A stretch of DNA of 64,000 nucleotides, from the NCBI RefSeq assembly GCF_900107435.1, contig NZ_FNPZ01000002.1, positions 310,001 to 374,000 on the forward strand, in the 5' to 3' direction. Source of the stretch: Herbiconiux ginsengi. Lineage in GTDB: Bacteria > Actinomycetota > Actinomycetes > Actinomycetales > Microbacteriaceae. Below, in pieces: positions 8,698 to 19,882 of this stretch. Position 1 is the first letter of the stretch. Every line of letters begins with the position of its first letter. Both the position numbers and the translations under genes were made by a program. The notes under the pieces were generated by a model that worked only from the letters and a program-made list of their open reading frames with translations, did no database searches and had not been told where the DNA came from.

Positions 8698-10235
8698 GGA
8701 CGTCTCCAAGTTCTTCCGTCGCGGGCCAGCAGTTCATCGGCCGAAGCCGGACCCCAGGTTCCGGGGCGGTACTGCTCAGGCTGGCCCTGCGTGGTCCAGT
8801 ACTCCTCGATGGGGTCGAGGATCATCCAGGAGAGCTCGACCTCCTTCTGACGTGGGAACAGCGGCGGATCGCCGAGCAGCACGTCGAGGATGAGGCGCTC
8901 GTAGGCCTCGGGGCTGGCTTCGGTGAAGGCGTGGCCGTAACCGAAGTCCATGGTCACGTCGCGCACCTGCACGCCGGCGCCGGGCACCTTCGAGCCGAAG
9001 CGGATCGTGACACCCTCGTCGGGCTGAACGCGGATGACAAGGGCGTTCTGGCCGAGTTCGGAGGTCTGGCTCTCGGCGAAGAGATACTGCGGGGCGCGCT
9101 TGAACACCACCGCGATCTCCGTCACCCGCCGGCCGAGGCGCTTGCCCGCGCGCAGGTAGAACGGAACGCCCGACCAGCGCCGGGTGCCGATGTCGAGCCG
9201 CACGGCGGCGTAGGTCTCCGTGGTCGACTGGGGGTTCATCCCGTCTTCCTCGAGGAAGCCGAGCACCTTCTCGCCGCCCTGCCAACCGCCGGAGTACTGA
9301 CCCCGTGCCGTGACGGTGCTGAGGTCGTCGGGCAGCTTCACCGCAGCGAGCACCTTCTCCTTCTCGGCACGCAGATCCGCGGCGTCGAAGGAGATCGGCT
9401 CCTCCATGGCGGTGAGCGCCATGAGCTGGAGCAGGTGGTTCTGGATGACGTCGCGAGCGGCGCCGATCCCGTCGTAGTAACCGGCGCGACCGCCCACGCC
9501 GATGTCTTCGGCCATCGTGATCTGCACGTGGTCGACGTAGTTGGCGTTCCAGATGGGTTCGTACAGCTGGTTCGCGAAGCGGAGGGCCAGGATGTTCTGA
9601 ACCGTCTCCTTGCCGAGATAGTGGTCGATGCGGAACACCGAGTCGGGCGGGAACACCGATTCCACGACCTCGTTGAGCTCGATGGCTGTCTTCAGGTCGC
9701 TGCCGAACGGCTTCTCGATGACGACCCGGCGCCAACGGTCTTCGCGCTGGTCGGCCAGGCCCGAACGGCGCAGTTGCTCGGTGACGAGCGGGAACGCCTT
9801 CGGCGGGATGGAGAGGTAGAACGCGTAGTTGCCCATCGTTCCGCGGTCGCGGTCGAGTTCGTCGATCGTGGTCTTCAGCTGCTCGAAGGCCTGGTCGTCG
9901 TCGAATTCGCCCGACACGAAGCGGATGCCCTCGGAGAGCTGACGCCAGACGTCTTCATCGAAGGGAGTGCGGGAGTGCTCCTTCACGGAGTCGTGCACGA
10001 CCCGCTCGAAGTCCTGGTCTTCCCAATCGCGCCGGGCGAACCCGATGAGGGAGAATCCGGGCGGCAGCAGCCCCCGGCTGGCGAGGTCGTAGACCGCCGG
10101 CATCAGCTTCTTGCGCGACAGGTCGCCGGTGACACCGAAGATCACGAGGCCTGAGGGCCCGGCGATGCGGTTCAGTCGGCGATCCGTCGGCAACCTGAGC
10201 GGGTTGTACTCCGGCGTTATCTCAACGGGAGGCAT
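8694..10235 (-). CDS. zwf: Glucose-6-phosphate 1-dehydrogenase
   Basis: A 513-residue enzyme that oxidises glucose-6-phosphate with NAD(P) as the first step of the oxidative pentose phosphate pathway. The dinucleotide motif GVTGDLS is at residues 34-40, EKPFG at about 174-178, and the substrate site RIDHYLGKE at 202-210. The ATG at 10235 has AAGGAG just upstream; the longer open frame runs into pgi and is not used. It lies 29 bases after pgi and overlaps opcA by four bases. Confidence 0.98.
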   Translation of the reverse strand: MPPVEITPEYNPLRLPTDRRLNRIAGPSGLVIFGVTGDLSRKKLMPAVYDLASRGLLPPGFSLIGFARRDWEDQDFERVVHDSVKEHSRTPFDEDVWRQLSEGIRFVSGEFDDDQAFEQLKTTIDELDRDRGTMGNYAFYLSIPPKAFPLVTEQLRRSGLADQREDRWRRVVIEKPFGSDLKTAIELNEVVESVFPPDSVFRIDHYLGKETVQNILALRFANQLYEPIWNANYVDHVQITMAEDIGVGGRAGYYDGIGAARDVIQNHLLQLMALTAMEEPISFDAADLRAEKEKVLAAVKLPDDLSTVTARGQYSGGWQGGEKVLGFLEEDGMNPQSTTETYAAVRLDIGTRRWSGVPFYLRAGKRLGRRVTEIAVVFKRAPQYLFAESQTSELGQNALVIRVQPDEGVTIRFGSKVPGAGVQVRDVTMDFGYGHAFTEASPEAYERLILDVLLGDPPLFPRQKEVELSWMILDPIEEYWTTQGQPEQYRPGTWGPASADELLARDGRTWRRP

Positions 10236-10264
10236 TGAACTCCTTGTATCTGGCGTGGTGCGGT

Positions 10265-11869
10265 TCAGCGCAGCGCGGCGACGAGGGCCGGCACGTCGGC
10301 GGACGCGTCGGTCAGGTTCAGGCGGAGCACCGGACGACCGTGTTGCGCCAGCACACCGGCGTCGCCGGCGGCCTGCGCTTGGATGAGCTGTCCGAATGTG
10401 AACGGACGATCGGGGATGTCGAGGTCGTCGGTGGTGTCCGCCGTGATCTGCAGGAACACACCGACGGCCGGGCCGCCCTTGTGGTACTGACCGGTGGAAT
10501 GCAGGAACCGGGGCCCCCATCCGAAGGTCACGGGGCGCCCGGAGCGGGCCGCGAGCAGGTCGCGGAGCTCGGCGAGCTGGGCGAGCGCGACGCGATCGAC
10601 GTAGGCGGTGATCGCCAGGTAGCCGTCGGACGGGAGCTGCGCGAGCAGCGCGTCGACGGCCCCGGCGACCGTGCCCGGGGCGGTGAGGGAATCCAGCGTG
10701 CCGCGCACCTCGACGCCGCCGTCGACGAACGCCGGGGCGGTCGGCTCGGGACGGTCGTCGAGCAGACCGCGGGCGGCCTCCTTGGCGGATTCGACGTCGG
10801 GCTGGTCGAAGGGGTCGATGCCGAGCAACCGCCCGGCCACCGCCGCGGCGTACTCCCAGGTGAGGAACAGGGCGCCGAGCGATCCGCTCAGCAGTACCTC
10901 ACCCGGGTGCTTCTCGCGAAGGTGGAACTCGTGCGCATCGCGGACGAGGCGCACGACCTGCAGGTCGGGCAGATTCTCCGCGAGCTCGGGGGAGTTCACG
11001 TCGAGCACCACCGGGAGCAGGCCCTTGCCGTCTTTTCCGGTCGACTCGGCGATCAGCTGCTCGACCCAGTCGCCGAAACCGACAACGTGGGTGCCGTCGG
11101 CGACGATCCCCAGCTTGGTGCGCAGCGGCTGCGTGCCGGCGATGGCGGCGCCGAGGATGAGGCCGAAGTTCTCGTCGCCGTCCTCGGCGAGGTTCAGCGA
11201 GATCGCGTCGGCCTCGTCGAGCAGTTCCCCGACGTTCGCCCCGGCCAGACCCGAGGGCACGAGACCGAACGCGGTGAGCGCCGAATAGCGGCCGCCGACG
11301 TTCGGATCGGCCAGGAAGGTGCGGTAGCCGGCATCCGTGGCCAGTGCCTGCAACGGCGAACCGGGATCGGTGACGATCACGATGCGCTCGGTCGGGTCGA
11401 TGTCAGCCGCGCGGAACGCTTTCTCGTAGGCGCGGCGCTGGCTGTCGGTCTCGAGAGTGCCGCCCGACTTCGACGACGCGATGAGCACCGTCGTCTCCAG
11501 GCGGTCGGCGAGTGCCGAACGGATCTGGCCCGGGTCGGTCGAGTCGAGGATGGTCAGCTCGACGCCCAGCGTACGGGTGATGACCTCCGGCGCGAGCGAC
11601 GAGCCGCCCATGCCGGCCAGCACGAAATGGTCGATCCCCAGCTCGAGGAACTGGGCCCGGAGGGCCTCGACCTCGGCGACCAGCGGCCGCGAGATCGAGA
11701 CCGCTTCGGTCCAGCCGAGGCGCTTGGCGGCCTCGGCCTCGGCCGCGGGGCCCCAGAGCGCCGGGTCCTGGGCGGTGATGCCTGATGCGACCAGGTCTTT
11801 CACCAGCTGCGGAACGACGGTCTGGATCGCCTTCTTGGCGTCCCCCGAGGAGTGGATCGCGATGGTCAT
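10265..11869 (-). CDS. pgi: Glucose-6-phosphate isomerase
   Basis: A 534-residue isomerase that interconverts glucose-6-phosphate and fructose-6-phosphate. Two SIS domains are apparent: [10 protein letters not shown] near residues 132-141 binds phosphate, and [18 protein letters not shown] with NPFDQP-like DPFDQPDVE lies near 335-365. It belongs to the divergent actinobacterial branch found between tal and zwf. The ATG overlaps the tal stop as ATGA, so the pair is probably translationally coupled. Confidence 0.95.
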   Translation of the reverse strand: MTIAIHSSGDAKKAIQTVVPQLVKDLVASGITAQDPALWGPAAEAEAAKRLGWTEAVSISRPLVAEVEALRAQFLELGIDHFVLAGMGGSSLAPEVITRTLGVELTILDSTDPGQIRSALADRLETTVLIASSKSGGTLETDSQRRAYEKAFRAADIDPTERIVIVTDPGSPLQALATDAGYRTFLADPNVGGRYSALTAFGLVPSGLAGANVGELLDEADAISLNLAEDGDENFGLILGAAIAGTQPLRTKLGIVADGTHVVGFGDWVEQLIAESTGKDGKGLLPVVLDVNSPELAENLPDLQVVRLVRDAHEFHLREKHPGEVLLSGSLGALFLTWEYAAAVAGRLLGIDPFDQPDVESAKEAARGLLDDRPEPTAPAFVDGGVEVRGTLDSLTAPGTVAGAVDALLAQLPSDGYLAITAYVDRVALAQLAELRDLLAARSGRPVTFGWGPRFLHSTGQYHKGGPAVGVFLQITADTTDDLDIPDRPFTFGQLIQAQAAGDAGVLAQHGRPVLRLNLTDASADVPALVAALR

Positions 11870-12972
11870 TTGGCCGAGTTCAGTGCGGCGGTGACCGTGT
11901 CGAGGAGCTCGTTCCAGGAGACGATGAACTTCTCCACGCCCTCCTTCTCGAGAAGCTCCGTGACCTCGGCGTAGGAGATGCCGAGAGCGCCGATGGCGTC
12001 GAGCACCTTGTTCGCCGCGGCGTAGGAGCCGGCGATCGTGTTGCCCTCGATCACGCCGTGGTCGGAGACCGCGTCGAGCGTCTTCTCGGGCATCGTGTTG
12101 ACGACCTCGGGGGCGGCGAGCTCCACAACGTAGGTGGTGTCGGGAACCGACGGGTCCTTCACACCGGTCGAAGCCCAGAGCGGGCGCTGCTTGTTCGCGC
12201 CGGCGTCGAGGAGGAACTTCGCGCGCTCGGTGGTGAAGGCCTGCTCGTAGACCTCGTAGGCGAGCTGGGCGTTCGCGACACCGGCCTTGCTCTTGAGGGC
12301 GAGGGCCTCGTCGGTGCCGATCGCCACCAGGCGCTTGTCGATCTCGGTGTCGACGCGCGACACGAAGAACGAGGCGACGGAGTGGATCTTCGAGAGGTCG
12401 TGGCCGGCCTCCTTCGCCTTCTCGAGGCCTGCGAGGTAGGCGTTGATGACGTCGCGGTAGCGCTCGAGCGAGAAGATCAGCGTGACGTTCACCGAGATGC
12501 CGGCGGCGATGGTCTCGGTGATGGCCTCGAGGCCCTCGACCGTCGCGGGGATCTTGATCAGCACGTTCTCGCGATTCACCTTGGCGTAGAGCGCCTTGGC
12601 CTGCTCGATGGTGGCGGCGGCGTCGTGCGCCAGCCCCGGCTCGACCTCGATCGAGACGCGGCCGTCGAAGCCGTTCGTGGCGTCATAGACCGGCTTGAAG
12701 ATGTCGGATGCCGCGGCCACGTCATCCGTGGTGATCTCGAACACTGCGGTGGTCACATCCGTGCCGGCCTTGGCCAACACCGCGACCTGCTCGGCATACG
12801 ACTCACCCTTGGCGAGAGCGCCCGCGAAGATCGTGGGGTTCGTGGTGACGCCGACGACGTTCTGCTCGTCGATCAGCTTCTGCAGCCCACCGCTCGTGAT
12901 GCGCGAGCGGGACAGGTCGTCGAGCCAGATCGACACGCCGACATCGGAAAGCTTCTGTGTTGCTTCTGTCAT
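11866..12972 (-). CDS. tal: Transaldolase
   Basis: A 368-residue TIM-barrel enzyme of the non-oxidative pentose phosphate branch. The Schiff-base Lys140 sits in NVLIKIPAT, and the N-terminal [13 protein letters not shown] (about 41-53) is typical. The ATG at 12972 has AAGGAG upstream and replaces a longer open frame that runs into tkt. It begins 29 bases after tkt and overlaps pgi by four bases. The Tal/Pgi neighbour order is usual for actinobacteria, where some relatives have the two fused; here they are separate. Confidence 0.97.
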   Translation of the reverse strand: MTEATQKLSDVGVSIWLDDLSRSRITSGGLQKLIDEQNVVGVTTNPTIFAGALAKGESYAEQVAVLAKAGTDVTTAVFEITTDDVAAASDIFKPVYDATNGFDGRVSIEVEPGLAHDAAATIEQAKALYAKVNRENVLIKIPATVEGLEAITETIAAGISVNVTLIFSLERYRDVINAYLAGLEKAKEAGHDLSKIHSVASFFVSRVDTEIDKRLVAIGTDEALALKSKAGVANAQLAYEVYEQAFTTERAKFLLDAGANKQRPLWASTGVKDPSVPDTTYVVELAAPEVVNTMPEKTLDAVSDHGVIEGNTIAGSYAAANKVLDAIGALGISYAEVTELLEKEGVEKFIVSWNELLDTVTAALNSAK

Positions 12973-13001
12973 TTCATTTCTCCTTGAATGCTGACGCTGG
13001 G

Positions 13002-15104
13002 TCAGTGGGAACTGACGGCGGCCAGCGACGTCTTGGCTGCTTCGACGGCGGCTTCGGTGGTGATGCCGAACTCGCGGAACAGGGTCTTGTAGTCGGCGGA
13101 TGCGCCGAAGTGCTCGATCGACACGCTGCGGCCGGCGTCGCCGACGTAACCGCGCCAGCCGAGGCCGATGCCGGCCTCGATCGAGACCCGAGCCTTCACG
13201 GATGCCGGCAGCACCGACTCCTTGTACTCGTCGCTCTGCTCCTCGAACCACTCGAGGCTCGGTGCCGAGACCACGCGGGCATTGATGCCTTCTTCTTTCA
13301 GGATGGCTCGCGCGTTCACGGCGAGCTGCACCTCGGAGCCGGTGGCGATGAAGATGACATCGGGCGTGCCGTTCGGTGCCTCAGCAAGAACGTACGCACC
13401 CTTGGAAACATTCCGCGCGGAGGCGAAGGTCTCGCCCGTGGCGTCGCCGTCGCCGCGCTCGAACACCGGGATGTTCTGGCGGGTCAGCGCGATGCCGGCC
13501 GGGTTGTGGTGGCGGCCCAGGATGGTGAGCCACGCGTGGCCCACCTCGTTGGCGTCGGCGGGACGCACGACGTCGAGACCCGGGATCGCGCGGAGCGCGG
13601 TCAGCTGCTCGATCGGCTGGTGCGTCGGGCCGTCTTCGCCGAGTGCGACGGAGTCGTGGGTCCAGACGAAGATCGAGGGGACCTTCATCAGCGCGGCCAG
13701 ACGCACCGCGGGGCGCATGTAGTCGCTGAAGATGAGGAAGGTGCCGCCGAACGGGCGGGTCTTGCCATGCAGCACGATGCCGTTCAGGATGGCGCCCATC
13801 GCGTGCTCGCGGATGCCGAAGTGCAGCACGCGGCCGTAGGGGCTGCCGGTCCACTCGTGGGTGGAGTGCACCGCGGGCACGAACGACGCCGCCGACTCGA
13901 TGGTGGTGTTGTTCGACTCGGCGAGGTCGGCGGAGCCGCCCCAGAACTCGGGGAGGACCTCAGCCAGGGCGTTGATGACCTTGCCCGAGGCGGCACGGGT
14001 GGAGACATCCTTGCCGGCTTCGAACACCGGGAGCACCGACTCGAGGTTCTCGGGCAGCTCGCCGGCCTCGAGGCGGTCGAGCAGCGCCTTGCGCTCGGGG
14101 TTCGCCTCGGCCCAGGCATCGAAGCCCTTCTGCCACTCGGCGCGCTCCTCGGAGCCGCGGGCGATCGCGCCGCGGGTGTGCTCGAGCACGTCGGCGTCGA
14201 CCTCGAAGGTCTTCTCGGGGTCGAAACCGAGGACCTCCTTGAGGCCCTTCAGCTCGTCGGCGCCGAGCGCCGATCCGTGGATCTTGCCGGTGTTCTGCTT
14301 CTTCGGGCTCGGCCAGCCGATGATCGTCTTGAGGATGATCAGCGACGGCTTCGAGGTCTCGGCCTTGGCCGCCTCGATGGCATCGTTCAGGGCCTGCACG
14401 TCTTCGACGTACTCGCCCGTCTTCTTCCAGTCGACGACCTGCACGTGCCAGTGGTAGGCCTCGTAGCGGGCCTTCACGTCTTCGGTGAAGGCAATGTTCG
14501 TGTCGTCTTCGATCGAGATCTGGTTGGAGTCGTAGATGCCGATGAGGTTGCCGAGCTGCTGGTGGCCGGCGAGCGAGGACGCCTCGCTGGTGATGCCTTC
14601 TTCGAGGTCGCCGTCGCCGGCGATGAAGTAGACGTGGTGGTCGAAGGGGCTGGTGCCCTGCTCCGCCTCCGGGTCGAACAGCCCGCGCTCGAAGCGCTGG
14701 GCGTAGGCGAAGCCGACCGCCGAGGAGAGGCCCTGGCCGAGCGGGCCGGTGGTGATCTCCACGCCGTCGGTGTGGCCGTACTCCGGGTGACCGGGGGTGA
14801 GCGAGCCCCAGGTGCGGAGCGCCTTCAGGTCGTCGAGCTCGAGGCCGTAGCCGCCCAGGTAGAGCTGGATGTACTGGGTCAACGAGGAGTGACCGACGGA
14901 GAGGATGAAGCGGTCGCGACCCAGCCAGTGCTGGTCGCGGGGGTCTTTGCGCATGACCTTCTGGAAGAGCAGGTACGCGGCCGGAGCGAGGCTGATCGCC
15001 GTGCCCGGGTGGCCGTTCCCCACCTTCTCGACGGCGTCTGCCGCCAGGACTTTGACCGTCTTCACTGCTTTGTCGTCAATGGGTTCCCATTGGAGTGTCG
15101 CCAC
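13002..15104 (-). CDS. tkt: Transketolase
   Basis: A 700-residue thiamine-diphosphate enzyme that moves two-carbon units between sugar phosphates. The N-terminal domain has GNGHPG (29-34) and the TPP/Mg motif GDGDLEEG (163-170) with Asn194 in YDSNQIS. The central domain has FGIREHAMG and [14 protein letters not shown], and the C-terminal domain carries IATGSEV. It is the first gene of the minus-strand pentose phosphate operon. Its own promoter lies in the 137-base divergent gap shared with ctaB. Confidence 0.98.
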   Translation of the reverse strand: MATLQWEPIDDKAVKTVKVLAADAVEKVGNGHPGTAISLAPAAYLLFQKVMRKDPRDQHWLGRDRFILSVGHSSLTQYIQLYLGGYGLELDDLKALRTWGSLTPGHPEYGHTDGVEITTGPLGQGLSSAVGFAYAQRFERGLFDPEAEQGTSPFDHHVYFIAGDGDLEEGITSEASSLAGHQQLGNLIGIYDSNQISIEDDTNIAFTEDVKARYEAYHWHVQVVDWKKTGEYVEDVQALNDAIEAAKAETSKPSLIILKTIIGWPSPKKQNTGKIHGSALGADELKGLKEVLGFDPEKTFEVDADVLEHTRGAIARGSEERAEWQKGFDAWAEANPERKALLDRLEAGELPENLESVLPVFEAGKDVSTRAASGKVINALAEVLPEFWGGSADLAESNNTTIESAASFVPAVHSTHEWTGSPYGRVLHFGIREHAMGAILNGIVLHGKTRPFGGTFLIFSDYMRPAVRLAALMKVPSIFVWTHDSVALGEDGPTHQPIEQLTALRAIPGLDVVRPADANEVGHAWLTILGRHHNPAGIALTRQNIPVFERGDGDATGETFASARNVSKGAYVLAEAPNGTPDVIFIATGSEVQLAVNARAILKEEGINARVVSAPSLEWFEEQSDEYKESVLPASVKARVSIEAGIGLGWRGYVGDAGRSVSIEHFGASADYKTLFREFGITTEAAVEAAKTSLAAVSSH

Positions 15105-15158
15105 GAGGTATATGACCCTTCTCGATTGCGATCCCTGTCTAAGGAATCGTCCGCATCA

Positions 15159-15164
15159 ATCATA
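15159..15164 (-). promoter_or_regulatory. Candidate -10 box for the tkt operon
   Basis: Read on the minus strand this is TATGAT, one base from TATAAT, about 55 bases before the tkt start. No clear -35 is seen. It would drive tkt-tal-pgi-zwf-opcA-pgl. Confidence 0.45.
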
Positions 15165-15197
15165 TGGGCGCGGGCGGGGCCGCCGCCCGCCATCGAA

Positions 15198-15203
15198 TAG
15201 ACT
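15198..15203 (+). promoter_or_regulatory. Candidate -10 box for ctaB
   Basis: TAGACT lies 38 bases before the ctaB ATG, the same hexamer found before sodA, the ABC-F gene and the HAD gene. It sits in the divergent tkt/ctaB gap. Confidence 0.4.
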
Positions 15204-15241
15204 TGGCCAGGGGTTCACCAACGGGCACGTAATGAGGAGTA

Positions 15242-16162
15242 ATGGACGTAGCGGTTGACGGCCGGGTAGAGCATCGGCGAATCAGCCCGATGGAGAAGGT
15301 GAAGGCGTACTTCGCCCTCACCAAACCGCGGGTCATCGAGCTCTTGCTGGTCACCACCGTCCCGGTCATGATCCTGGCCCAGAACGGCATCCCGGACCTC
15401 TGGCTGGTGTTCGCCACGCTCATCGGGGGCGCCCTCTCCGCCGGCAGCGCGGGCGCCTTCAACTGCTATTTCGACCGCGACATCGACCGGGTGATGAACC
15501 GCACGTCGAAGCGGCCGCTGGTCACCGGCGTGCTCTCCGACCGCGAGGCGCTCGTGTTCGCCTGGACCATCGGGGTCATCTCGATCGTCTGGCTGGCAGT
15601 GTTCACGAACCTGCTCGCGGCTTCGCTCTCGCTCCTCGCGATCCTCATCTACGTGCTGCTCTACACGCTCGTGCTGAAGCGCCGCACGCCGCAGAACATC
15701 GTCTGGGGCGGCACGGCGGGCTGCATGCCCGTGCTCATCGGCTGTGCCGCTGTCACCAACTCGCTCTCGTGGGAAGCGCTCATCCTCTTCGGCATCATCT
15801 TCCTCTGGACGCCGCCGCACTACTGGCCGCTGTCGATGAAGTACCGCACCGACTACAAGACGGCCGGCGTGCCGATGCTCGCGGTGGTGCGCGGCCGCGT
15901 GGTGGTGGGCCTCCAGATCGTGCTCTACGCGTGGGCCATGGTGGCCTGCTCGCTGCTGCTCATCCCGGTGGGGCACATGGGACTGGTGTACTCGGTCACC
16001 GCCGTCGCCGCCGGCGCCTGGTTCCTCTTCGAGTCGCACCGGCTCTACAGCCGTTCGATCCGCGATCTGTCGATCAAGCCGATGCGCGTCTTCCATGGCT
16101 CGATCACGTATCTGACGCTGATCTTCCTCGCGGTCGCCATCGACCCGCTGCTGCCGTTCTGA
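15242..16162 (+). CDS. ctaB: Protoheme IX farnesyltransferase (heme O synthase)
   Basis: A 306-residue membrane prenyltransferase that adds farnesyl to heme B, making heme O. The UbiA-type Asp motif [15 protein letters not shown] is at about residues 77-91, and the second conserved loop is [13 protein letters not shown] near 201-213. About eight or nine hydrophobic segments are visible. The ATG has GAGGAG a few bases upstream. Position next to ctaA and upstream of suf is conserved in related actinobacteria. Heme O goes to CtaA and then to the terminal oxidase. Confidence 0.97.
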   Translation: MDVAVDGRVEHRRISPMEKVKAYFALTKPRVIELLLVTTVPVMILAQNGIPDLWLVFATLIGGALSAGSAGAFNCYFDRDIDRVMNRTSKRPLVTGVLSDREALVFAWTIGVISIVWLAVFTNLLAASLSLLAILIYVLLYTLVLKRRTPQNIVWGGTAGCMPVLIGCAAVTNSLSWEALILFGIIFLWTPPHYWPLSMKYRTDYKTAGVPMLAVVRGRVVVGLQIVLYAWAMVACSLLLIPVGHMGLVYSVTAVAAGAWFLFESHRLYSRSIRDLSIKPMRVFHGSITYLTLIFLAVAIDPLLPF

Positions 16163-16170
16163 GCGCTGCG

Positions 16171-17136
16171 ATGAAGACGCCACTCGGCTGGGCCGCCGAC
16201 CGCTGGACCCTCACGCCCCGCGCCCTGCGCTGGGGCACCACCGCCGCGCTCGTGGTGAGCATCCTCATCATCGTCACCGGCGGAGTGGTCCGCGTCACCG
16301 GTTCGGGGCTGGGCTGCCCGACCTGGCCCGCCTGCGACAGCGGATCGCTCTCCACGACGCCCGAGCTCGGCATCCACGGGGTGATCGAGTTCACCAACCG
16401 CGCGCTCACCGGAGTCCTGATCGCGGCCGTCGGATGGGCCATCGTCGCCGCACGGCTGCAGTCGCCGCGCGATCGCACGATGACGCGACTGGCCTGGTCG
16501 CAGTTCTGGCTCGTCGTCATCAACGCGCTGGCCGGCGGCGTGACCGTGCTGAGCGAGCTCAACCCCTACATCGTGGCCATGCACTTCGTGCTCGCCGTTG
16601 CGCTGCTCACCACCACCACGCTCACCTGGCACCGGGCGCACCGCAGCCAGTCGGCCGACGTCGTCTTCTCGCGCTGGATCGGGGTGCTCGCGTGGACGTT
16701 GGTGGCCGTGACCGCCGTGCTCATCCTGGTGGGCACCATCGTGACCGGTTCCGGGCCACACGCGGGCGACTCGGCCGACGTGCCCCGCATGGCGTTCGTC
16801 TGGGCCGATGTCGCCGTGGTGCACGGAGTGCTCGGGTTCGCGACCCTCGGTCTCGGCGTCGTGCTCCTGGTGGCGCTGTCGCGCATCCGGGGCGCCGAGA
16901 TCGCCCGCCGTCGGGCGCTGACCTTCGTGGTGGTGGTGGTGCTGCAGGCGGCGCTCGGTGTGACGCAGGCATTGATCGGGTTGCCCGAGTGGCTCGTGGT
17001 GCTGCACCTGCTCGGCTCGGCCCTGGTCTGGGTCGGCGCGCTCCGGGTGCTGCTCGATGTGCATCCGCAACTCTTCGCCCGGCGTCAGACGGGCACGTAT
17101 ACAATGGAATCTCAGGCACACGCTCTTAACGCGTAG
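16171..17136 (+). CDS. ctaA: Heme A synthase (COX15/CtaA family)
   Basis: A 321-residue membrane protein that oxidises heme O to heme A. Eight hydrophobic segments are visible. The paired cysteines GLGCPTWPAC (about residues 48-57) mark the Cys-containing bacterial type. Heme-ligand histidines fit HGVIEFTNR, AMHFVLA, VHGVLG and LHLLGSA. The ATG at 16171, 8 bases after ctaB, starts just before the first membrane segment; an in-frame extension back into ctaB is not real. It is probably co-transcribed with ctaB. Confidence 0.95.
   Translation: MKTPLGWAADRWTLTPRALRWGTTAALVVSILIIVTGGVVRVTGSGLGCPTWPACDSGSLSTTPELGIHGVIEFTNRALTGVLIAAVGWAIVAARLQSPRDRTMTRLAWSQFWLVVINALAGGVTVLSELNPYIVAMHFVLAVALLTTTTLTWHRAHRSQSADVVFSRWIGVLAWTLVAVTAVLILVGTIVTGSGPHAGDSADVPRMAFVWADVAVVHGVLGFATLGLGVVLLVALSRIRGAEIARRRALTFVVVVVLQAALGVTQALIGLPEWLVVLHLLGSALVWVGALRVLLDVHPQLFARRQTGTYTMESQAHALNA
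17100..17105 (+). promoter_or_regulatory. Possible -10 box for the suf operon
   Basis: TACAAT in the last codons of ctaA is the best -10-like hexamer ahead of sufB and would give a leader of about 145 bases. The 119-base ctaA-sufB gap has no other strong box and no small regulator gene. Support is weak. Confidence 0.25.
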
Positions 17137-17255
17137 TTCTGCCCGACACACAATCCGCCCTGAATCGCCACGCGACAGATAGATCGCAGCGACGATGGAA
17201 TGTCGGAGACCTTTGACTCGTTAGAGGTTGTCAGCAGCAAGGAAGGGAGTCAGTC

Positions 17256-18674
17256 ATGTCAGACGTACTCATCGACCGACCCGAACTCGAGAACCTCGGT
17301 GTCTATGAATTCGGATGGTCGGACTCGGACACGGCGGGCGCCACGGCCAAACGCGGCATCAACGAGGCCGTCGTCACGAACATCTCCGAGCTCAAGAACG
17401 AGCCGGAATGGATGCTGAAGAACCGCCTGAAGGCGCTTCAGATCTTCGGCCGCAAGCCGATGCCGACGTGGGGTGCCGATCTCTCGGGCATCGACTTCGA
17501 CAACATCAAGTACTTCGTGCGATCGACCGAGAAGCAGGCCCAGACCTGGGACGACCTGCCCGACGACATCAAGAACACCTACGAGAAGCTCGGCATCCCC
17601 GAGGCGGAGCGTCAGCGCCTCGTCTCCGGCGTGGCCGCGCAGTACGAGTCGGAGGTGGTCTACCACCAGATCCGTGAAGACCTCGAGGCGCAGGGCGTCA
17701 TCTTCATGGACACCGACACCGCGCTCCGCGAGCACCCCGAGTTCTTCACCGAGTACTTCGGCACGGTCATCCCGTCGGGCGATAACAAGTTCGCCGCGCT
17801 GAACACGGCCGTCTGGTCGGGCGGTTCCTTCGTCTACGTTCCCAAGGGCGTGCACGTCGAGATCCCGCTGCAGGCCTACTTCCGCATCAACACGGAGAAC
17901 ATGGGTCAGTTCGAGCGCACGCTGATCATCGCCGACGAGGGCTCGTACGTGCACTACATCGAGGGCTGCACCGCGCCGATCTACAAGAGCGACTCGCTGC
18001 ACTCGGCCGTGGTGGAGATCATCGTGAAGAAGAACGCCCGCGTTCGCTACACGACGATCCAGAACTGGTCGAACAACGTCTACAACCTCGTCACCAAGCG
18101 CGCGATCGCGCACGAGGGCGCGACGATGGAGTGGATCGACGGCAACATCGGTTCCAAGGTCACCATGAAGTACCCGTCGATCTACCTGGTCGGCGAGCAT
18201 GCCAAGGGCGAGACGCTCTCGGTCGCCTTCGCGGGCCCCGGTCAGCACCAGGACGCGGGCGCGAAGATGATCCACATGGCTCCCTACACGCAGTCGTCGA
18301 TCGTCTCGAAGTCGATCGCCCGCGGCGGAGGCCGAGCCGGCTACCGCGGCGAGGTGCGGATGTCGGAGAACGCGCATCACTCGGCCAACACGGTGCGCTG
18401 CGATGCGCTGCTGGTCGACACGATCTCGCGATCGGACACCTACCCGGCCATCGACATCCGGGTCGACGATGTGCAGCTCGGTCATGAGGCCACGGTCTCG
18501 AAGGTCTCCGAGGAGCAGTTGTTCTACCTCATGTCGCGGGGTCTTCCCGAAGACGAGGCGATGGCGATGATCGTGCGCGGCTTCATCGAGCCCATCGCGC
18601 GTGAGCTGCCGATGGAATACGCCCTCGAACTCAACAAGCTCATCGAGATGGGCATGGAAGGCAGCGTCGGCTAA
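17256..18674 (+). CDS. sufB: Fe-S cluster assembly protein SufB
   Basis: A 472-residue scaffold subunit of the SufBC2D complex that builds [4Fe-4S] clusters. The SufB/SufD beta-helix fold is shown by [13 protein letters not shown] (about 230-242) and [15 protein letters not shown]. The C-terminal region has [17 protein letters not shown] and [20 protein letters not shown]. The length fits actinobacterial SufB. GGAAGGGAG lies upstream of the ATG. sufD starts on the next base after its stop. No intein is present, unlike mycobacterial SufB. Confidence 0.97.
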   Translation: MSDVLIDRPELENLGVYEFGWSDSDTAGATAKRGINEAVVTNISELKNEPEWMLKNRLKALQIFGRKPMPTWGADLSGIDFDNIKYFVRSTEKQAQTWDDLPDDIKNTYEKLGIPEAERQRLVSGVAAQYESEVVYHQIREDLEAQGVIFMDTDTALREHPEFFTEYFGTVIPSGDNKFAALNTAVWSGGSFVYVPKGVHVEIPLQAYFRINTENMGQFERTLIIADEGSYVHYIEGCTAPIYKSDSLHSAVVEIIVKKNARVRYTTIQNWSNNVYNLVTKRAIAHEGATMEWIDGNIGSKVTMKYPSIYLVGEHAKGETLSVAFAGPGQHQDAGAKMIHMAPYTQSSIVSKSIARGGGRAGYRGEVRMSENAHHSANTVRCDALLVDTISRSDTYPAIDIRVDDVQLGHEATVSKVSEEQLFYLMSRGLPEDEAMAMIVRGFIEPIARELPMEYALELNKLIEMGMEGSVG

Positions 18675-19880
18675 ATGGCGGCACCCGAAACAACCGCACC
18701 CGCAGCCCGGGTCGAGCCCGTTCAGCACGGATTCCAGGCGCACTCCGACGGCGGATCGGCCTTCGTGCCGGTGCAGACCCGCTCGGAGCGCTTCACCTCC
18801 ACTTCGGCCGACGACTTCGCCGCCGTGACGGGGCTGGAGTTCGAGTGGAAGTTCGCGCCGATGGCGAAGATCGCGCACCTCACGGCGGAGCCGCTCGACG
18901 GCTCGGTGGTCGAGGTGGCGGCCGACGCCGTCGACGGATTCTCGGTCGACTGGATCGCCCACGACGACGCCTTGATCGGATCGGCCGGCGCACCCGAAGA
19001 CCGCGCCTCGGCCAACGCCTGGTCGACGGCCGAGAAGGCCCTTCACGTGCGCGTCTCGGGTGAGGAGGGCGGCGAACTCATCGTCCGCCGCACCGGCTTC
19101 GGCAGCGCGCCCCGCGCCGCCCACGTCGTGATCGAAGCGGCACCGAACAGCCGCGGTGTCGTCATCCTGGAGCACAGCGGTGCGGCGAACCTCGCCGAGA
19201 ACGTCGAGATCATCGTGCGCGAGGGCGCCCAGCTCACGGTCGTGACCGTGCAGGAGTGGGACGACGAGGCGCTGCACCTGTCGAGCCACTTCGCCACGGT
19301 CGGCCGCGACGCCAACCTGCGTCACGTGATCGTCTCGCTCGGCGGCTCGGTGGTGCGGGTCAACCCCGCCATCCACCTCGTCGAGCAGGGAGCCTCGACG
19401 GATGCCTTCGGGCTCTACTTCGCCGACGCCGGCCAGTTCCTCGAGCAGCGCCCGTACATCGACCACGTCGCCGCGAACACCCGCAGCCGGGTCAACTACA
19501 AGGGCGCGCTGCAGGGCAAGGGCGCGCACACCGTGTGGGTGGGCGACGTGCTGATCGGCCCGCACGCCGACGGCACCGACAGCTACGAGCAGAACCGCAA
19601 CCTCGTGCTCTCCGAGGGGACGCGGGCCGACAGCATCCCGAACCTCGAGATCGAGACCGGCAACATCGTCGGCGCGGGCCACGCCTCCTCGACGGGCCGC
19701 TTCGACGACGAGCAGCTGTTCTACCTGCAGTCCCGCGGCATCTCGGAGGAAGAGGCGCGGCGACTCGTGGTGCGCGGCTTCCTCGCCGAGATCATCCAGC
19801 AGATCGGGTCGCCCGCGCTCGAGGAGCGACTGGCCGTGGCCGTCGAGGCGGAGCTGATCCGCTCCCAGGCTGCGGAGTAG
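18675..19880 (+). CDS. sufD: Fe-S cluster assembly protein SufD
   Basis: A 401-residue paralogue of SufB that completes the SufBC2D scaffold. The C-terminal half carries the conserved RVNYKGALQGKGAHTVWVG (about 275-293) and HASSTGRFDDEQLFYLQSRG segments. The N-terminal ~120 residues are variable. The ATG directly follows the sufB TAA with no gap, indicating coupled translation. Clusters assembled on SufB/D go to carriers and then to Fe-S enzymes. Confidence 0.96.
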   Translation: MAAPETTAPAARVEPVQHGFQAHSDGGSAFVPVQTRSERFTSTSADDFAAVTGLEFEWKFAPMAKIAHLTAEPLDGSVVEVAADAVDGFSVDWIAHDDALIGSAGAPEDRASANAWSTAEKALHVRVSGEEGGELIVRRTGFGSAPRAAHVVIEAAPNSRGVVILEHSGAANLAENVEIIVREGAQLTVVTVQEWDDEALHLSSHFATVGRDANLRHVIVSLGGSVVRVNPAIHLVEQGASTDAFGLYFADAGQFLEQRPYIDHVAANTRSRVNYKGALQGKGAHTVWVGDVLIGPHADGTDSYEQNRNLVLSEGTRADSIPNLEIETGNIVGAGHASSTGRFDDEQLFYLQSRGISEEEARRLVVRGFLAEIIQQIGSPALEERLAVAVEAELIRSQAAE

Positions 19881-19882
19881 AG